Counted from the stretch's first letter, positions 33,720 to 46,244 are shown. The stretch is 64,000 nucleotides of DNA from Rhabdophis nuchalis (GCA_039707465.1 CM077644.1:214271962-214335961); one strand, 5' to 3'. Notes: generated by a model from the letters alone, not told the origin. Made by a program: numbers and translations.

Positions 33720-33990
33720 TCCACTTCATTATATATAATTGTTTTCACAACTTCCTGTTAGGGCCCCATTAAGGGAGGAGATATACTGTTTCCCTCTCTG
33801 CCTTTCGGCTCATCACCAGAGACCATCTAGACAGAGAACCATGAGTTACGTTGTGTAAATTTTTTTTTTAGATATGTGTGTTAGTTTTATGAGCTGATCA
33901 ATAAATTTAAATTTGAGAGACCAAGATAGATCTATTTCGAGCTTATTAGCTCTCATCAGTTGGCCACACCCCACTGGGATTTGAATATAT
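33720..33990 (-). mobile_element. tRNA SINE copy, 5'-truncated
   Basis: Same family as 32,642-32,982: 'agggccccattaagggagga', 'cctctctgcctttcggctca', 'cgagcttattagctctcatc' and the B-box complement 'ctgggatttgaa', then (AT)n at 33,987-34,003. Confidence 0.65.
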
Positions 33991-34003
33991 ATATATATAT
34001 ATA

Positions 34004-35324
34004 TCCCCACATTATTTATATGTAATTGTAAATAGACCAGATTAAAAATTGTGCATGCTTAAAATTGCAAACTAAGGCTCTTGTGGATAAGGGCAGCAAA
34101 ATGAACCACAATAATTTTCATTCAGCCCTAAATGTATCTGAAAACAAAGGCACAACCCAGTAAAAATTACACACTGAGCTATATACTTTAATTATATCCA
34201 GATATAAACAACAATTTAACTGGCTGATGTGCCCTATTATTGATTTTGTCTAAAGCAAGCTTGTTTGCCCATTATTTCAAGTTGACTGAAATTCAGCTCT
34301 GTGGAAAAAGACAGCAGTGATCCAAACTCTTTAAATGTTGTGTCTTTATAGCAGCAAATGAGTAAGACACAAACTTAATAGAAATGGTGATGTTCAAAAT
34401 TATATGTCAAATGTAATAAACAGAAGAAACACAGATGAACACTCCCAGCCATCTCATACCAGTTAAGACGTGCATTAGCAAAACTCAAAATAAACAAATC
34501 CTTTGCAGTAGGATGGCCTTTAAAAACAAAAGTAAAGTAAAGCCAGCTTGACCTTAAACAAAACTGTCTACATCCTTCTGCAGAGAAGCTCGTGACTCTA
34601 AGTTGGTACTAAAAAAAAATATCCCAAATCACTTCACTTTAGTCCTGAAATCCATCTGCTCCTGGAATCCCAGGGGATCAATAGCAATTACTTACGAGTG
34701 TTTTTGAATCGCAGACTAGATGAAAAATATTGGAAAAGGCTTCATATTGGAAATCAAAGCACAGATGCAGATAAAGCTTAAATAACAGGTAATGTTTCCT
34801 AATTAGACATGCTAATCCTTCTTTTTGAAAATCCAGACATGCACCCTACACAGCCACGGCTACCTCTTACAGCTTATCCTTAACAATCTCCTTACCAACA
34901 CAATCCAACCATGTCACGACCTAAAGAGCTTCTCGGTAATAAATGAAAAATAAGTTCTTTTCCAGAGTCATACAGAGCAAAATCTTCTAATTTGAATGGT
35001 GGGAAATATAAAGTCAAAGAACATCAGATGTTATTTTTAATGTAAATTAGAAGTCTCCACTTCTAGTTTCTTTGATTTTTAAACTCAATGTCATTTTGAA
35101 ACTTCTTTAGTAAAAATAAGGAAAGAGTAAATTTGATTACCAAAACAAGTCTTACCTGTATCACTTGAAATATTCCTTGCTAACAGTTAGGGCAGTGTTA
35201 GTTTTGGCACAGTTATCAATTGTGTTTCAAGCACAAGAAATATCCCGTTTTAACCCTAAGTACACTTAATGCAAACCAGTATCGCTCATTGTAGAGAGTA
35301 TATGGCAAGCCGATATAATGTGAC

Positions 35325-35327
<3 letters not shown>
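34004..35327. other. Unique-looking intron
   Basis: 1.3 kb with no recognised repeat, no coding frame and only short A/T runs. It is one of the longest repeat-poor stretches here. Confidence 0.4.
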
Positions 35328-35383
<56 letters not shown>

Positions 35384-35384
35384 T
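35328..35384. repeat. (CT)n-(GT)n microsatellite
   Basis: About 45 bp of CT followed by GT units. Confidence 0.9.
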
Positions 35385-35466
35385 CCCTGCTGTGTTCTTG
35401 GCGAGATTTTAGAGGTGGTTTGCCATTGCCAGCCCTCTTCCTAGAGCTAAGACAGACGAACTGACC

Positions 35467-35729
35467 CCATAATGGTGAATCTACGTGGGCACGCGAGCCA
35501 TCGCCCCAAGTTCAGCTTTGCATCTGCTACCCATCTGGTTTTTGAGTCTCTGCTGTGCATGCGTGGGGCCTGGGATGCATGCATGGGGATCAGAGTGCAT
35601 GCATGAGACCAGGGCACATGCACAGGGGCCGGGGCCGGGGCATATGCATTGCATTTTGGGGGGTTTGCACGTATGTGCTAGTGCACACGCGCTTTTGGCA
35701 CTCAGTCCAGAAAAGGTTAGCCATCACTG
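35467..35729. mobile_element. hAT element (family C)
   Basis: The right end 'aggttagccatcactg' is clear; the left end 'ccataatggtgaatc' is diverged. Perfect 8-bp duplications AACTGACC at 35,459-35,466 and 35,730-35,737. The ORFs inside are composition-driven. Confidence 0.85.
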
Positions 35730-36121
35730 AACTGACCCATGGTGATCAGCTAAGAAATAGAAATAATATTCTCCTTCTTTCGTGTTAAATCAGTGCACCA
35801 AAATGGCTCCCTATATTACTGCTTAGGTCCCAGCAAATAGGAAATACATTTAGCTGGATTCTACTAAGGTTCCAATTGTCTGATACAATTTTGCTTGCTC
35901 CTTGTTTACTCAAATAGGCTTAAGAACCAGTGTTTTTAAAAAATTTCCTGGTTGTAACAGCTTGGCCTGTGGTGTCTTTTAGGTTGCCAGTGGTGTTAGT
36001 AGTGTAAGCTCTGGGCAAACAATCACGCAGTTATAAGGTCCAGAAATTTAACTCTGAGCAACATACAACAAAAGTAAATGGTGACAAGTATAACAAACAA
36101 ATAAATAAGAACACACTATTA

Positions 36122-36257
36122 CAGGGGTGTCAAAACTCACATTGTTACTGCATCATCATGTGATGTATCGCAACTTTTTCCCCCTTTGCTAAACCAGGTG
36201 TAGGCATGGACAGCGTGCAATGCATCCGGCCCGTGGGCCTTGAGTTTGACACCCCTG
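36122..36257. mobile_element. hAT MITE (family B)
   Basis: 'caggggtgtcaaaac' to 'gtttgacacccctg', opposite orientation to 17,020-17,153. Flanks match 6 of 8. Confidence 0.82.
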
Positions 36258-36716
36258 CTCTACTACATAAAACATGAAATGTAAAAGGCCAGCCAAAAAG
36301 GCTAATTAAATAACCTAAAGCTCTATAATGCTTGAGATATTGGGGTGGCTAATCTTACCTAGTTGATGTATTTTGGGATACATGTTTCTCAACCTTGGTA
36401 ACTTTAACTGTGGGCTTCAACTCATAGAATTCCTCCAATTGTTATGGTGAAGGAGAGAATGCCTGTCCTCAATTGAACCCAAACAGATGGGGGGAAAGCC
36501 AGAAGGTTACTCTAGGCATGTTCCAAAATATATCAACTAGGCAAGCTGAGCCATTCCATTGTCTTAAACACTAGAATTACCACAACTGAAATAATTGGTT
36601 TTATGCTCTGATCTTATGCCACCAGGTCTCCCAACATTAATAAGTTATAATCCATACAAGACTATGATACTACGTTTTCATAAGTACTGGATGGTCCATG
36701 CTTACATATAAAAACG
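36258..36716. other. Intron with decayed MITE remnant
   Basis: 36,383-36,435 ('ctcaaccttggtaactttaa'; 'cttcaactcatagaattcct') is a remnant of a family-A-like hAT. Nothing else. Confidence 0.4.
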
Positions 36717-36842
36717 TATGGAGATTCTCAGTAATCAAGGTCATGGTTGTCCCAAAGGTGTTTTTTCACAAGACAGCTGGATTTTCTGGTTTTTCTTTGA
36801 AGATGTTTCTCTTCTCATCTAAGAAGCTTCTTTCTTGGATAT
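36717..36842 (+). mobile_element. Half copy of a palindromic repeat
   Basis: 'ggagattctcagtaatcaag', 'ttgtcccaaaggtg' and 'aagaagcttctttcttgg' match the left arm of the palindromic repeats at 37,855-38,055 and 60,077-60,577. Confidence 0.6.
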
Positions 36843-37365
36843 AGAAGGGTAGTTTTACAGAAAAAAAATAAGACCTGTTCACTAACATCCCAGACTATAG
36901 GACAGACGATGATAAGTTCCAACTGAATTCATTGAGTGAGTCAACAATGAAACCAATTATCTATGGAATTGGTGAGCTCCACATCATAAGATGAGTGCAA
37001 GCAGAGGTTAGAGACATGTGAACCTGAATTTATGAATTTAAAAATGTCTATAGCTTGCAGAAATAGCTGATTATTCATTCAAGTGTAATATTTTAATTAA
37101 AGCAGTTTCTCCAGACTGTAACTTAGGTTTGTTAATTCCTATGAATAATAACGTTCACTTTAAAATGATGCAATTCATGATAAACTATATTTGGTGGGAA
37201 AGTATTAGAACTGAAGCATGACCAGGTAGTAATAGATACAGGGATTATACTATTTAAATAATTTTATGTAATGGGTAGGTTAAGTCCATGAAGAGTAAGT
37301 AGGTGGCTCATAAACAATTTATGAGTTCACGGTATAAAAAAGCTTTCAATCAATATCTACTCTAT
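36843..37365. other. Intronic sequence, nothing recognised
   Basis: AT-rich, no repeat ends or coding signal. Confidence 0.35.
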
Positions 37366-37600
37366 CTAGGGGTGGACTTCAAAAATTTTAGCAAGGGGTT
37401 CTTTGCCCGGTTGCTGGGTGGGCATGGGCATGGTGGGTGTGGCCTAGTTGGCCCCCTGCACCACAAGTGGGGGGTGTTTTTTTTACCCTCCCCGGGCTCC
37501 AGAGGCTTTCCTTGAGCCTCCAGGAGGGCGAAAACGGCCTCCCCAGGCTCCGGAGGCCCTCTTCTAATAGGCCCACTTTTTGTCCTCTCCAAGCCTCCTG
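37366..37600. mobile_element. Probable hAT fragment, one end only
   Basis: 'aggggtggacttcaaaaatt' and 'gggttctttgcccggttgct' resemble the left end of squamate hAT elements with GC-rich bodies. No right end or target duplication seen. Confidence 0.4.
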
Positions 37601-37854
37601 TGTGCCTCAAACTATGACTCAAACTATAGCAGTTACTGCCTGTAGCCTCTTTTGAATAGAAAATAAGGAAACTAAAGTAAGCTGTGGCTTTTAAAATAAG
37701 GAAGGTCATGCTGAGACCATATTTGCTTTTCAGTTATTAACTATGCTTCCAGGTTTCTTTATTTGCCCACAGGAATTACCTACCAATGGGTCCACACTCA
37801 GTGGAAGAAAAGCTAGTAGGCCCCAATTGACAGCTATGAAATTCTCAGTCATCC

Positions 37855-38055
37855 AGCTCATAGTTGTGCCAAAGGTGCTTTTCAAAAGCAACTGGACTTT
37901 CTTGACATTTTTTTCCTTGAAAACATTTAGCTTTTCATCCAAGAAGAAGCTGAAGCTGAACTGAAGAAGCTTCTTGGATCAGAAGTAAAACTTTTGAAGA
38001 AAAAAAACCCAAGAAAGTCCTGTTGCTTTTTGAAAAGCACCTTTGGGATACCCCT
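37855..38055. mobile_element. Large imperfect palindrome repeat
   Basis: Arms run from 'tgccaaaggtgctttt' at about 37,871 to 'aaaagcacctttggg' at 38,046 around a centre near 37,955 ('gaagctgaagctgaactg'). Same family as 60,077-60,577. Origin uncertain (PLE-like or MITE-like). Confidence 0.65.
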
Positions 38056-38299
38056 ATTGATAAATCTACTTACAAAATGTTGCAGATGAGAATATTTATG
38101 TTGGCAGAGGGATGAACCTCTGTCAACATAAATTCCTAGTATAGTAGAGGCTTGCAAGGTGACAAGAAGCCAAAGAAAAGGAGGAAATAAGAAAGGACAT
38201 TTCTTTCTACAATCTTCTATAATCCCTTCCCCTCTCCATCCCTCCCATTATGCAACATCAACGAGACTGGGCTTTGGGGTCAGCTGCATGCTATGTAAC

Positions 38300-39020
38300 C
38301 GTAAGAACTGGACTACTGCAATGCACCCTACATAAGCTGACACTTGAAGAGTATTTGTAAGCTATAGCTGGCATCGAATATAGCCTTGGAACACCCCTGA
38401 GATCCCTAGGGTGTTCCATGTGACACCACTGTTGTGTAAGCTGCACTGGTTGCCAATTTGTTTCCAGGACCAATCCAAGGTGTTGGTTATTACCTTGAAA
38501 AGCCACTATGGCATGGGTCCAGCTTACCTGAGGAATCATCTCACCCCAAATGAAAATGGCTCACCCTACTTGCACAAGTAGAAAGGGCATGATGCAACAC
38601 CATTGATTATGGAATTCTGACTGGGGGGGTTGGTGTTTCCAGGAGAAGAGCCTTTTCTTCCACCCTCTGGAACATCATTCCCCTGGAGATGAGATCCATA
38701 CCCATTCTCTTGGCCTTCCATAGGGGCTAAAAACCTGGCTCTGCCCATTTGCCTGGTGCTCTCATGTGGGCATGTCATACAGTTCTTGGATGAGAAGCAA
38801 AAGGTTTTCAGGGGTTAATAGATTGGGGAAAATATTCTACCTCCCCCCCCCCCTTGTGTACCTTGCTCCCTTCTTTAAACATCTTTGTTAATTGTAATGT
38901 TAATATTCACTATCTCACTATGCTACTGCTTTATCCTGTTATTTTAACTTTTGAAAGCCACCCGGAGTCACCTCTAGGCAAGATGGGTGGCATATAAATT
39001 TATTAAATAAATAAAATAAA
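38300..39020 (+). mobile_element. Old L2 copy, 3' third
   Basis: 'ctggactactgcaatgcacc', 'taagctgcactggttgccaa', 'tgggtccagcttacctgagg' and 'ccctctggaacatcattccc' follow the order of the RT C-terminus. The 3' end 'gccacccggagtcacctcta' is followed by an (AAAT)n tail. Highly diverged, no frame. Confidence 0.75.
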
Positions 39021-40237
39021 AGCAAGAGATATATTTCGGAAACATGGGAAGGAACTACTTTATGCAAAGCAAACATTTTTCATTCAGTGTGCATCATTTC
39101 AGCACTTGTCAATTCTACCAGGTCATAGTTGATTATCCTTCTTTTATTTAAATTTCCAGGGCACTCTGATAACTTTCATTTGCACTATGTTAATCAATTT
39201 ACTTCTCTCAAAGTGGCAAAAACTTTGCCACGTTACGTTTGAGCTTCACCCACAAATGGTTACTAATAATTCTTGTCAACTGAGGATAGTTTCGTGTCAT
39301 TCATTTTATTGAATGTACTTTTACTGGTCAATAAAGCTTCTGCCCGTTTACTTTTAGTTCTCCTCCCTGCCTTTAGAATAAAATGCCTTCTCCAAACAGA
39401 TACTTTGAGAATTGATACAATTTGTAATCCAATAAAACTGGAAGGACCCTGAACAGGAAAAGGGATTCAAGCCAATTATTACCCATTTTCCTTTTATTCT
39501 GTTTAACATTTTATGGCACCTGGGCACTCTATAAGCACAATTTTCTAGTCTGCTAAGACCTTAAGCAGAAGCTAATACATTCAATAGCATGTATATAACA
39601 TTAGCCAATATGTGTACAGATGACAACATATTTTTGCATACCCTCAGCATTGAGATCACAAGCTTGTCATTGGGTGGCACTGTTTCACTACTAATCTGAT
39701 AGGCACTGGACCACCAGGTTTGATATTGGAAAAAAGAAAGACAATACATTATGTAAGGAGAGAACTTTATTAGCAGAGAGTTTCTGTTAATCCCCAACAT
39801 GAAAAGAAATTATCTTGTTCTGCTTTTTTTTCTGTTAATTATAAAACTATTTTATTTCTCTTTCCTTAACAACATTATATATTACGATAGGCTTGGGATG
39901 ACTGACATATGCATGGTTGCATTTGCTGAGCTGCTTTTCCAAAGCTTCATTACACAATTGGGCTGTAATTTCTGGTCAGCGTTTATGATAGTAAATTCCA
40001 GAGGGCAACCATATGAAATGTGAAGAAGCACTGCCCTTTATCTGTCATGAACTTCCTACAATTTAGCTCCATTGAGTGCTAAGCCTGAATTTGAGTGGTA
40101 ATTGTATGAGAGACAGGACTCTATGATATTGTAATTCTGCCCCTATTTTAAAAATCTCCCAAGCTAGTTGTAAATTCCATCCGTGAATTTTTTTAAGGAG
40201 TGATTGGACAGCTGTTTATCTGGAACAGCAGAGTGTT
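39021..40237. other. Intronic sequence, nothing recognised
   Basis: AT-rich 1.2 kb. The ORFs at 39,561-39,800 and 39,799-40,023 are hydrophobic by composition and show no domain. Confidence 0.4.
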
Positions 40238-40245
40238 GACTAGAT

Positions 40246-40575
40246 CAGGGGTCCCCAACCCCTGGTCCGTGGACTGGTGCCGGTCCGTGGCTTGATAGGA
40301 ACTGGGCCGCAGTGAGCGGTGCAACTCTTAGAGGAGGGAGAGAAGGAGGAGGGAGGAGGGGGCAGCATAGTGCGCACCGGGGGTAGGAGAGCGCAGGTGC
40401 GGCCGCTCACGCCGTTGGGGGCCCGAGAAGGGCGAGTGAGCCAACTCACCCCTGCGTGCACGCATGCGCCACCTGTTCCCCCTCCCCCCGCTCTTCCTCT
40501 ACATCGGCTGACCGGTCCGTGGAATTTTTTTAACTTGAAACCAGTCCCTGGTGCCAAAAAGGTTGGGGACTCCTG
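40246..40575. mobile_element. hAT (Charlie-like) element
   Basis: Starts 'caggggtccccaacccctgg' and ends 'ggttggggactcctg', with perfect 8-bp duplications GACTAGAT at 40,238-40,245 and 40,576-40,583. GC-rich centre explains the ORFs at 40,240-40,747. Confidence 0.92.
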
Positions 40576-40583
40576 GACTAGAT

Positions 40584-41744
40584 CATCTCCCTTCCCACTC
40601 TGTTATACTGTTACTGGTAACTTCCTTGTCGTAGCTGTTTTGGTTGCCCATTCTTGTGGAACACAATTACATCATAGATGCTTTGTTTCTTCCTTTCCTG
40701 TCCTACTTGGTGTGCTTTTTAGAGACACTGTACAGATGGGGCAGTAAGGATAAATAATTCCCTGTCAGTGTGTTATTCTTATATGTTTGTTTTTCTGCCA
40801 TTCAAGTCTAGGTCAGGGGAAATAATCCTTTCCCACCCATTAAAATAAGCCGTGTCAAATGTGGCACACTTGGGGATTCAAAAAGGTCAGAAGATATGCT
40901 CCACTACTAGGCTAGATTTTCCAACCAGAAAGCTGTAGTGAATTCCCATCAAAGCCTTCCCCATGATCCCAAATAACTTCCTTTAGTAGATAAACACAAT
41001 TTACAGACATAATGAGGTCAACACATACATATAGTAAAAGTTTGAGGAAAATTGCTTTCCTATCAGCCTTTATTTATGAAGACATGGGGTGGAAAAGAAC
41101 ATTTAAAAGATATATTCTGCTCAAAGTGTACAATAAATAATACATGTTTTATAAATTTGTGCTAATATCCTGGAATTTTATCATGATGTTCCATTCCCAC
41201 AAGAAGAAGCCAAAAAAAGAGCCCTTGTTAGATTGTGCCTGAAGGATAAGCACTCCTAATACAGACTATAAATAGAGTGCCAGTTAAAAAGAAACTTTGT
41301 GGTGGAAAGGTTATACTGAGCTGCGTGACTAAAATACATCTCTTATGAAGCCAACTTCATTGCAATTATTTTTGAAAAAGAACTCCAGACTGTGAAAAAG
41401 ACAATGTTAACTGTTATATAGTGTTGGAACATTTTAAATTGTGGATGGAAGCCAACAGGTTTAAAAATCCGGAAACTGTCTCCCATCTTTTACTGTAAAC
41501 AAACACTGTGGAGAACTTTGTAGATAAAGCTCAAAATAGAAGTTTGAAAGATTCAGATCAGACAGGAGGTATAATGCAAGCCTAAAAGCGAAGTGTGTAC
41601 ATTTTGTATCAAACTGCAAATTTAAATTAAAGGAGACTTCTTATGGAAAACCAAAATATATTAAGCAAAAACTAATACTATCTTGACACACACACCCCAA
41701 ATTTTAAAATATAGAAAAATGCATGTATATATATATAAAGGTTT
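40584..41744. other. Intronic sequence, nothing recognised
   Basis: No repeat ends or coding frame over 1.1 kb. Confidence 0.35.
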
Positions 41745-42045
41745 TTTCTTCTGTCAAAGCACCTGGTCTGCCCAAATATGGAAGGGAGCATACTGCTTCC
41801 CTTTCGCCTATCAGCCCCACTCCAGGAGCCTTCCAGGCAGTCACTTACACAACAAACCATTTTGTGTTACATTTTTGCTGTTAAATAAATGAAGGGACAC
41901 TAGTATAGATATATTTCAAGCTCCGTAGTTCTCATCAGCTAGCCATACCCTTGCCGGGATTCGAACTTGGGCTGCTTACAAATTAGACAGTTGTATTAAC
42001 CTCTAAGCCACAAGTTCTCCTTCCTTTATCAGCTGAGCCAGGGGA
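41745..42045 (-). mobile_element. tRNA SINE, full head present
   Basis: On the minus strand: head with A-box-like 'tgtggcttagaggttaa' and B-box 'gttcgaatcccggc', then 'gagaactacggagcttgaaa' and body. Same family as 32,642-32,982 and more complete at the 5' end. Repeated 'cttctgtcaaagca' occurs on both sides (41,749 and 42,061), a possible 14-bp target duplication. Confidence 0.7.
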
Positions 42046-42108
42046 GAGATTAAGTGCTTTTCTTCTGTCAAAGCAGAACTATATACTACACACACCCTAC
42101 ATATAAAC

Positions 42109-42330
42109 ACACACATATATACAAATTTATACACATGTGTGTGTATGTGTGTGTGTGTATATATATATATTGTGTATATGTATATGTATATATATATATA
42201 TTGTGTATATGTATATGTGTACGTACATACATACATACACACACATACAACCAATTTCATTGTAATTTTTACAATGACAATAAAGATGATGATGATGATT
42301 ATTATTATTATTATTATTATACATACATAC
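42109..42330. repeat. Compound CA/TG/TA and ATT microsatellite
   Basis: Alternating (TG)n, (TA)n, (CATA)n at 42,109-42,248, then 'tacaatgacaataaagatga' (retroelement tail as at 32,210) and (GAT)n-(TTA)n. ORFs across it are low-complexity. Confidence 0.85.
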
Positions 42331-42425
42331 ATAAATATACTAGAATTGAACGGCATATTTTGAAAGAATTGAAAAGAAGGAAAAGTAGGGGGGGAAGGAA
42401 GATAGTGCAAAAAGAGATAAAAGTA

Positions 42426-42838
42426 CAGGGAATCCTCGCTTGCACAGGGAATTATCACCACAATTGAACCCAACATTTCTGTTCTTAAGTGAAACATTTG
42501 TAAAGTGAGTTTTGTCCCACTTTACGACTTTTCTTGCCACAGTAATTAAGTGAATCACTGCGGCTGATAAATTAGTAATCCGGTTGTTAAGTGAATCTGA
42601 CTTCCCCATTGACTTTGCTTGTGAGAAAGTTGCAAAAGGTTACAAAATTGCATGGCCTCGGGACATAGCAACAATGATAAATATGAACCTGTTGTCAAGC
42701 ATCTGAATTTTGATCTCATGATCATAGGCATGCTACAAAGGTCGTAACTGTGAAGAATAGTCATAAGTCACTTTTTTTAGTGCCATTACAACTTAGAACG
42801 ATCACTAAATGAATTGTTGTTAAGCCAAGAACTACCTG
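42426..42838. mobile_element. TA-flanked MITE ('agtccttgactt' family)
   Basis: Ends 'cagggaatcctcgcttgc' and 'aagccaagaactacctg', TA on both sides (42,424-42,425; 42,839-42,840). Confidence 0.75.
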
Positions 42839-42840
42839 TA

Positions 42841-43435
42841 AAGAAAATAGAAAAGGAATGACTTTCATCTATCTGTGTTTCAGGAATGGTTGGAGTGAAC
42901 ACCATTCAGAATGGTCAGAGCACAATTTGGAAGCCGGTAGTAATAGTCAATAGTAGTTGGAAGGGTTGAACCCAGATTAATTTAGTCATGCATTGTGATT
43001 AATGACTATCATCAGTTTGTATCCAATCCTACAGGTAGTATTTCTGCTCTGTGCAATTTATGAATTGTTCTCTAAAGACCTCACTTTCAGGAGGTCCTCA
43101 AAGTAGTTTTGTCATTAAAGAACTTGTTGTACTTTGCTTGACTTCTATTAAGACCTTGATTGTTTGGCATTATCTAATAAACTTTATCCTATCTTTATTG
43201 AGTTCCACTTGAGTTCAATGCATGAGATTCAATTACCAAGTTCTGACGGAATTCTCTTTCTAATCTAGGAATTTTATCTGCAGAGCTATGTGCAAATAAT
43301 AATAAATGAAAACATTGGCCTTCACCATAAATCAGGGTATATGAATCTTATCATTCAAACACCCCCCCAAAAATTATCCTTACCTTAATATTTGTCTTGC
43401 TCATAAAAAATGTTGAAATCATTTATTAAACTGTT
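42841..43435. other. Intronic sequence, nothing recognised
   Basis: AT-rich with no coding frame. Confidence 0.35.
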
Positions 43436-43787
43436 TCAACTCCTCCCCTCAGGATGCTGCTACAGGGCATTGCATGCCAAAACAACTAGACACAAAGACA
43501 ATTTTTCCCCTCATGCCATCACTCTACTGAACATCTAATTCCCACAGTACCGTTCTTATGTAGGCTGTATTACTATTATCCTTCTCATCTTTTCTCTTAC
43601 CATCTCTTATTGGTATCATTGTTATGATTATTATTAGTCTATTGTTTTGCATGCACAGTGAGAGCTTCTGCACCAGAAACAAATTCATTGTATGCCTAAT
43701 CACACTTGGCCAAATAAAATATTGTACTTACTCTACTCGTTCTGTTCTGTTCTGCTTTGTTCTGTTTTGTTCTGTTCTATCAGTAGG
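43436..43787 (+). mobile_element. CR1/L3-like LINE 3' end with pentamer tail
   Basis: 'gggcattgcatgccaaaaca', 'catgccatcactctactgaa' and 'aatcacacttggccaaataa' follow the 3' end of a LINE common in snakes (described as Snake1 CR1/L3). The tail is a (TTCTG)n array at 43,738-43,782, a variant of the usual (TTCTA)n. Confidence 0.7.
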
Positions 43788-43871
43788 AAGCTTGGCTTTA
43801 GGTTTTGATAAGCCATGAGCCATATTCACTGGGGACTACCCTATCCCCAAAGTTGTTTGTCTTTGAGAATT

Positions 43872-44360
43872 TTTTTTTAAATTTAATTTTATTAAATTTA
43901 TAAACCACTCCACTCTCCCTGCAGGGACTCGGGGCGGTGCACAGGAAATTAAAACAGAAAAAAGTAAAAACATAGCGATTAATAAATACTAAAAGCAGAT
44001 TAAATCCCGATAACCCTGTGCTAAAATGCTAAAACCATTAAATATCCTAAAAGTCATTTCCCCTTAAAATCCAAATTTATAACAGTTTAGTCTTCAGTCA
44101 AATTTGATGGTAAGGATTAGGCCAGGCCGGCGAGATGAAAAAAGTGCGTTTTCAAGCTTTGACGGAAGGAGCGGAGGTCCGTGATCGTTCTGAGTTCAGG
44201 GGGTAGGTCGTTCCAGAGGGTTGGGCCCGCCACAGAGAAGACCCTTCTCCTGGGCGTCGCCCGCTGGCACCGCCTAGTGGATGGCACCCGGAGAAGTCCC
44301 TTTCTGTGGGAGCGTATCAGCCAAAGGGATGTGTGGGGTAGGATACGTTCCCGCAGATAT
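43872..44360 (-). mobile_element. L2 3' fragment
   Basis: RT C-terminus ('SHRKGLLRVPSTRRCQRATP'; 'LWNDLPPELRTITDLRSFRQ') and 3' UTR ('gcagggactcggggcggtgc'). Truncated 5' at about 44,360. Confidence 0.88.
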
Positions 44361-45234
44361 GATGGAAATTGAAGTCCAATCACCCTGGAAAGCATTCATA
44401 CTAGTTAAAGATGCCTCAGCTTCATATCCCCTTTACAAAAACACAGATGAACAGTATACAGCAAAACAAATTGTCAAGTGATAAACAATTGCCCAACTTT
44501 ATACATTGCCTTTCCCAGTTATTTATGATCTGTCAGTCCTAACACTGGCATCTGAATGCATGAAATGAAAATGAAATGTCTTCTCCTTAAATGTGGATAA
44601 AGATTTGACAGCAAAGCTTTCCAAAATTCTTAAACAGGAATGCAAAACCAGATTCCTTGGAATCAGTTGTCAGATCCCTTGCTATAATCAACTCCATTCT
44701 TAAGTGATATAAATCAAGTGTACTTATGCTTTCGCCAGAGTTAGATAGTTGCCCCAGTATTATTAGATGTCATTCATATCTTTTTTTGCCTCAAAGAGAA
44801 GAATCTGGATTCACTCATTATTGCTCAGAATTCCACATCTACAATATTCCATGCATTTATGCCAATTGGCAGGAGTCAGATATCCACTGAATATATTAGA
44901 GAGTTTGTCTACAGCTTGACATGAAAATGTTTTGAGGTTTCAGGAACAGTTTAAAATATTTCGAAATTCTCAGAAAAATGAAAAGGCTAAATGAATTCAG
45001 GAAGAGCCCAATGACTCCCTAAAAAAGCTTCCAAGTCCCCATGGCCTAGTTGCCTTGTCATCAGACAGGGCAACAACTTTTTTTTTTTAGGGGAAAAACA
45101 AAGAAAGTTGGTTTTATTCACTTTTTCCTTTCACAAATTGCATCTTCAGGTGCACTGCTGTGCTTTGAAAGTCGTCTTTTCCTTTTAGTCTCCTGAAGTG
45201 ATCTTGTCTGAATGCCCTCACATCTGGGGCAATA
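44361..45234. other. Intronic sequence, nothing recognised
   Basis: AT-rich with a T run at 45,080-45,088. Confidence 0.35.
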
Positions 45235-45828
45235 GAGGCAGCCCTTAACTTAAAAACACAATTGAGACCAGAATTTCCATGGCTAAGCAAGGCAGTGGTT
45301 AAAGGAATCGTACCCAATTTCACAACTTTTTTCTTGCCACAGTTGTTAAATGAATCATGGCAGATGTGATTCATTTGTGAAGGGAATATGACTTCCCCCA
45401 GTGAGTTTGCCTGTTGTAAGCTGGCAGGGAAGATCACAAACGGCAATCACATGACCCTGGGATAACTACATCTGCCATAAATACATGTCAGTTGCCAAGC
45501 CCCTTAATTTTGATCATGTGACCCTGGGGAAAATGCTGCAATGGTCACAGGTGCAAAGACCAGTTGTAAATCTGTTTGTCAGTGCCATTCAGGGATGAAA
45601 TGCTACCAGTTCAGACCGGTTCACCCAAACCGGTAGTAAAAATGCTACCAGTTCAGGGGAACCAGTTTTTCCGGTGATCAGCTGTGACACACGATTTATA
45701 TTAGCTAGAAAGCAGGATTTCCTCACTCACATTGCTACCAAATGGTAGCAAAGGTAAGTGGATTTCACCCCTGGTGCCATTGTAACTTTGAACAGTTGCT
45801 AAACAAATGGTATGTCAGGGACTACCTA
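45235..45828. mobile_element. TA-flanked MITE interrupted by a hAT
   Basis: Left end 'gaggcagcccttaactta' and right end 'tcagggactaccta' are inverted, next to TA (45,233-45,234; 45,829-45,830). The body has 'gatcatgtgaccctggggaa'. Split at 45,590-45,773 by a younger hAT. Confidence 0.7.
45590..45773. mobile_element. hAT element, short (family D)
   Basis: Starts 'cagggatgaaatgctacc', ends 'ggatttcacccctg'. Perfect 8-bp duplications GTGCCATT at 45,582-45,589 and 45,774-45,781. Confidence 0.92.
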
Positions 45829-45830
45829 TA

Positions 45831-46244
45831 GTAGCCCTAAGCTAATGTTTTACTGGAGGGGATGCTGAAGTTGGTATCATAGTTCTTCTCCACTTCTCTG
45901 TGTAATGACAACACATGGGTAAGCAGGAGGGCAGCTTTAATGACAATGCAGCGCCACCACTATCTTGGGCAGTTTCAACACTGCCCTTACCAAATGGCTG
46001 CTGCTGCCTTTGCCAAAAGTACTAAAGTGTGTATTTGGTAGTTACGGTAAGCATTTTGTTTAGTGTTTAAGAACTTGCCGACTGAAAACTAAGCAGAAAT
46101 GTAGGTTAATTTAGGTGTTTTTTTAATTTATTTCACAATTTATATGATTCCAATTCATACATGGTGAGTCTGGGGCAGCTTACAACAAAAAGCTAAATTT
46201 TTAATCCATATAAGTGAAGAAATTATGAAATGTTGTACCTCTGC
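45831..46244. other. Intronic sequence, nothing recognised
   Basis: No features noted before the purine tract. Confidence 0.35.

Noticed and set aside
39561..40023. Two adjacent hydrophobic ORFs as a possible small membrane protein gene
   Set aside because: AT-rich composition, no signal or domain, opposite strands, no conserved neighbours.
41940..42045. tRNA gene on the minus strand
   Set aside because: A- and B-box-like motifs exist, but the cloverleaf is decayed and the sequence continues into a SINE body.
42003..42497. Overlapping ORFs of 164 and 137 codons
   Set aside because: Driven by (TA)n, (CA)n and (ATT)n microsatellites.
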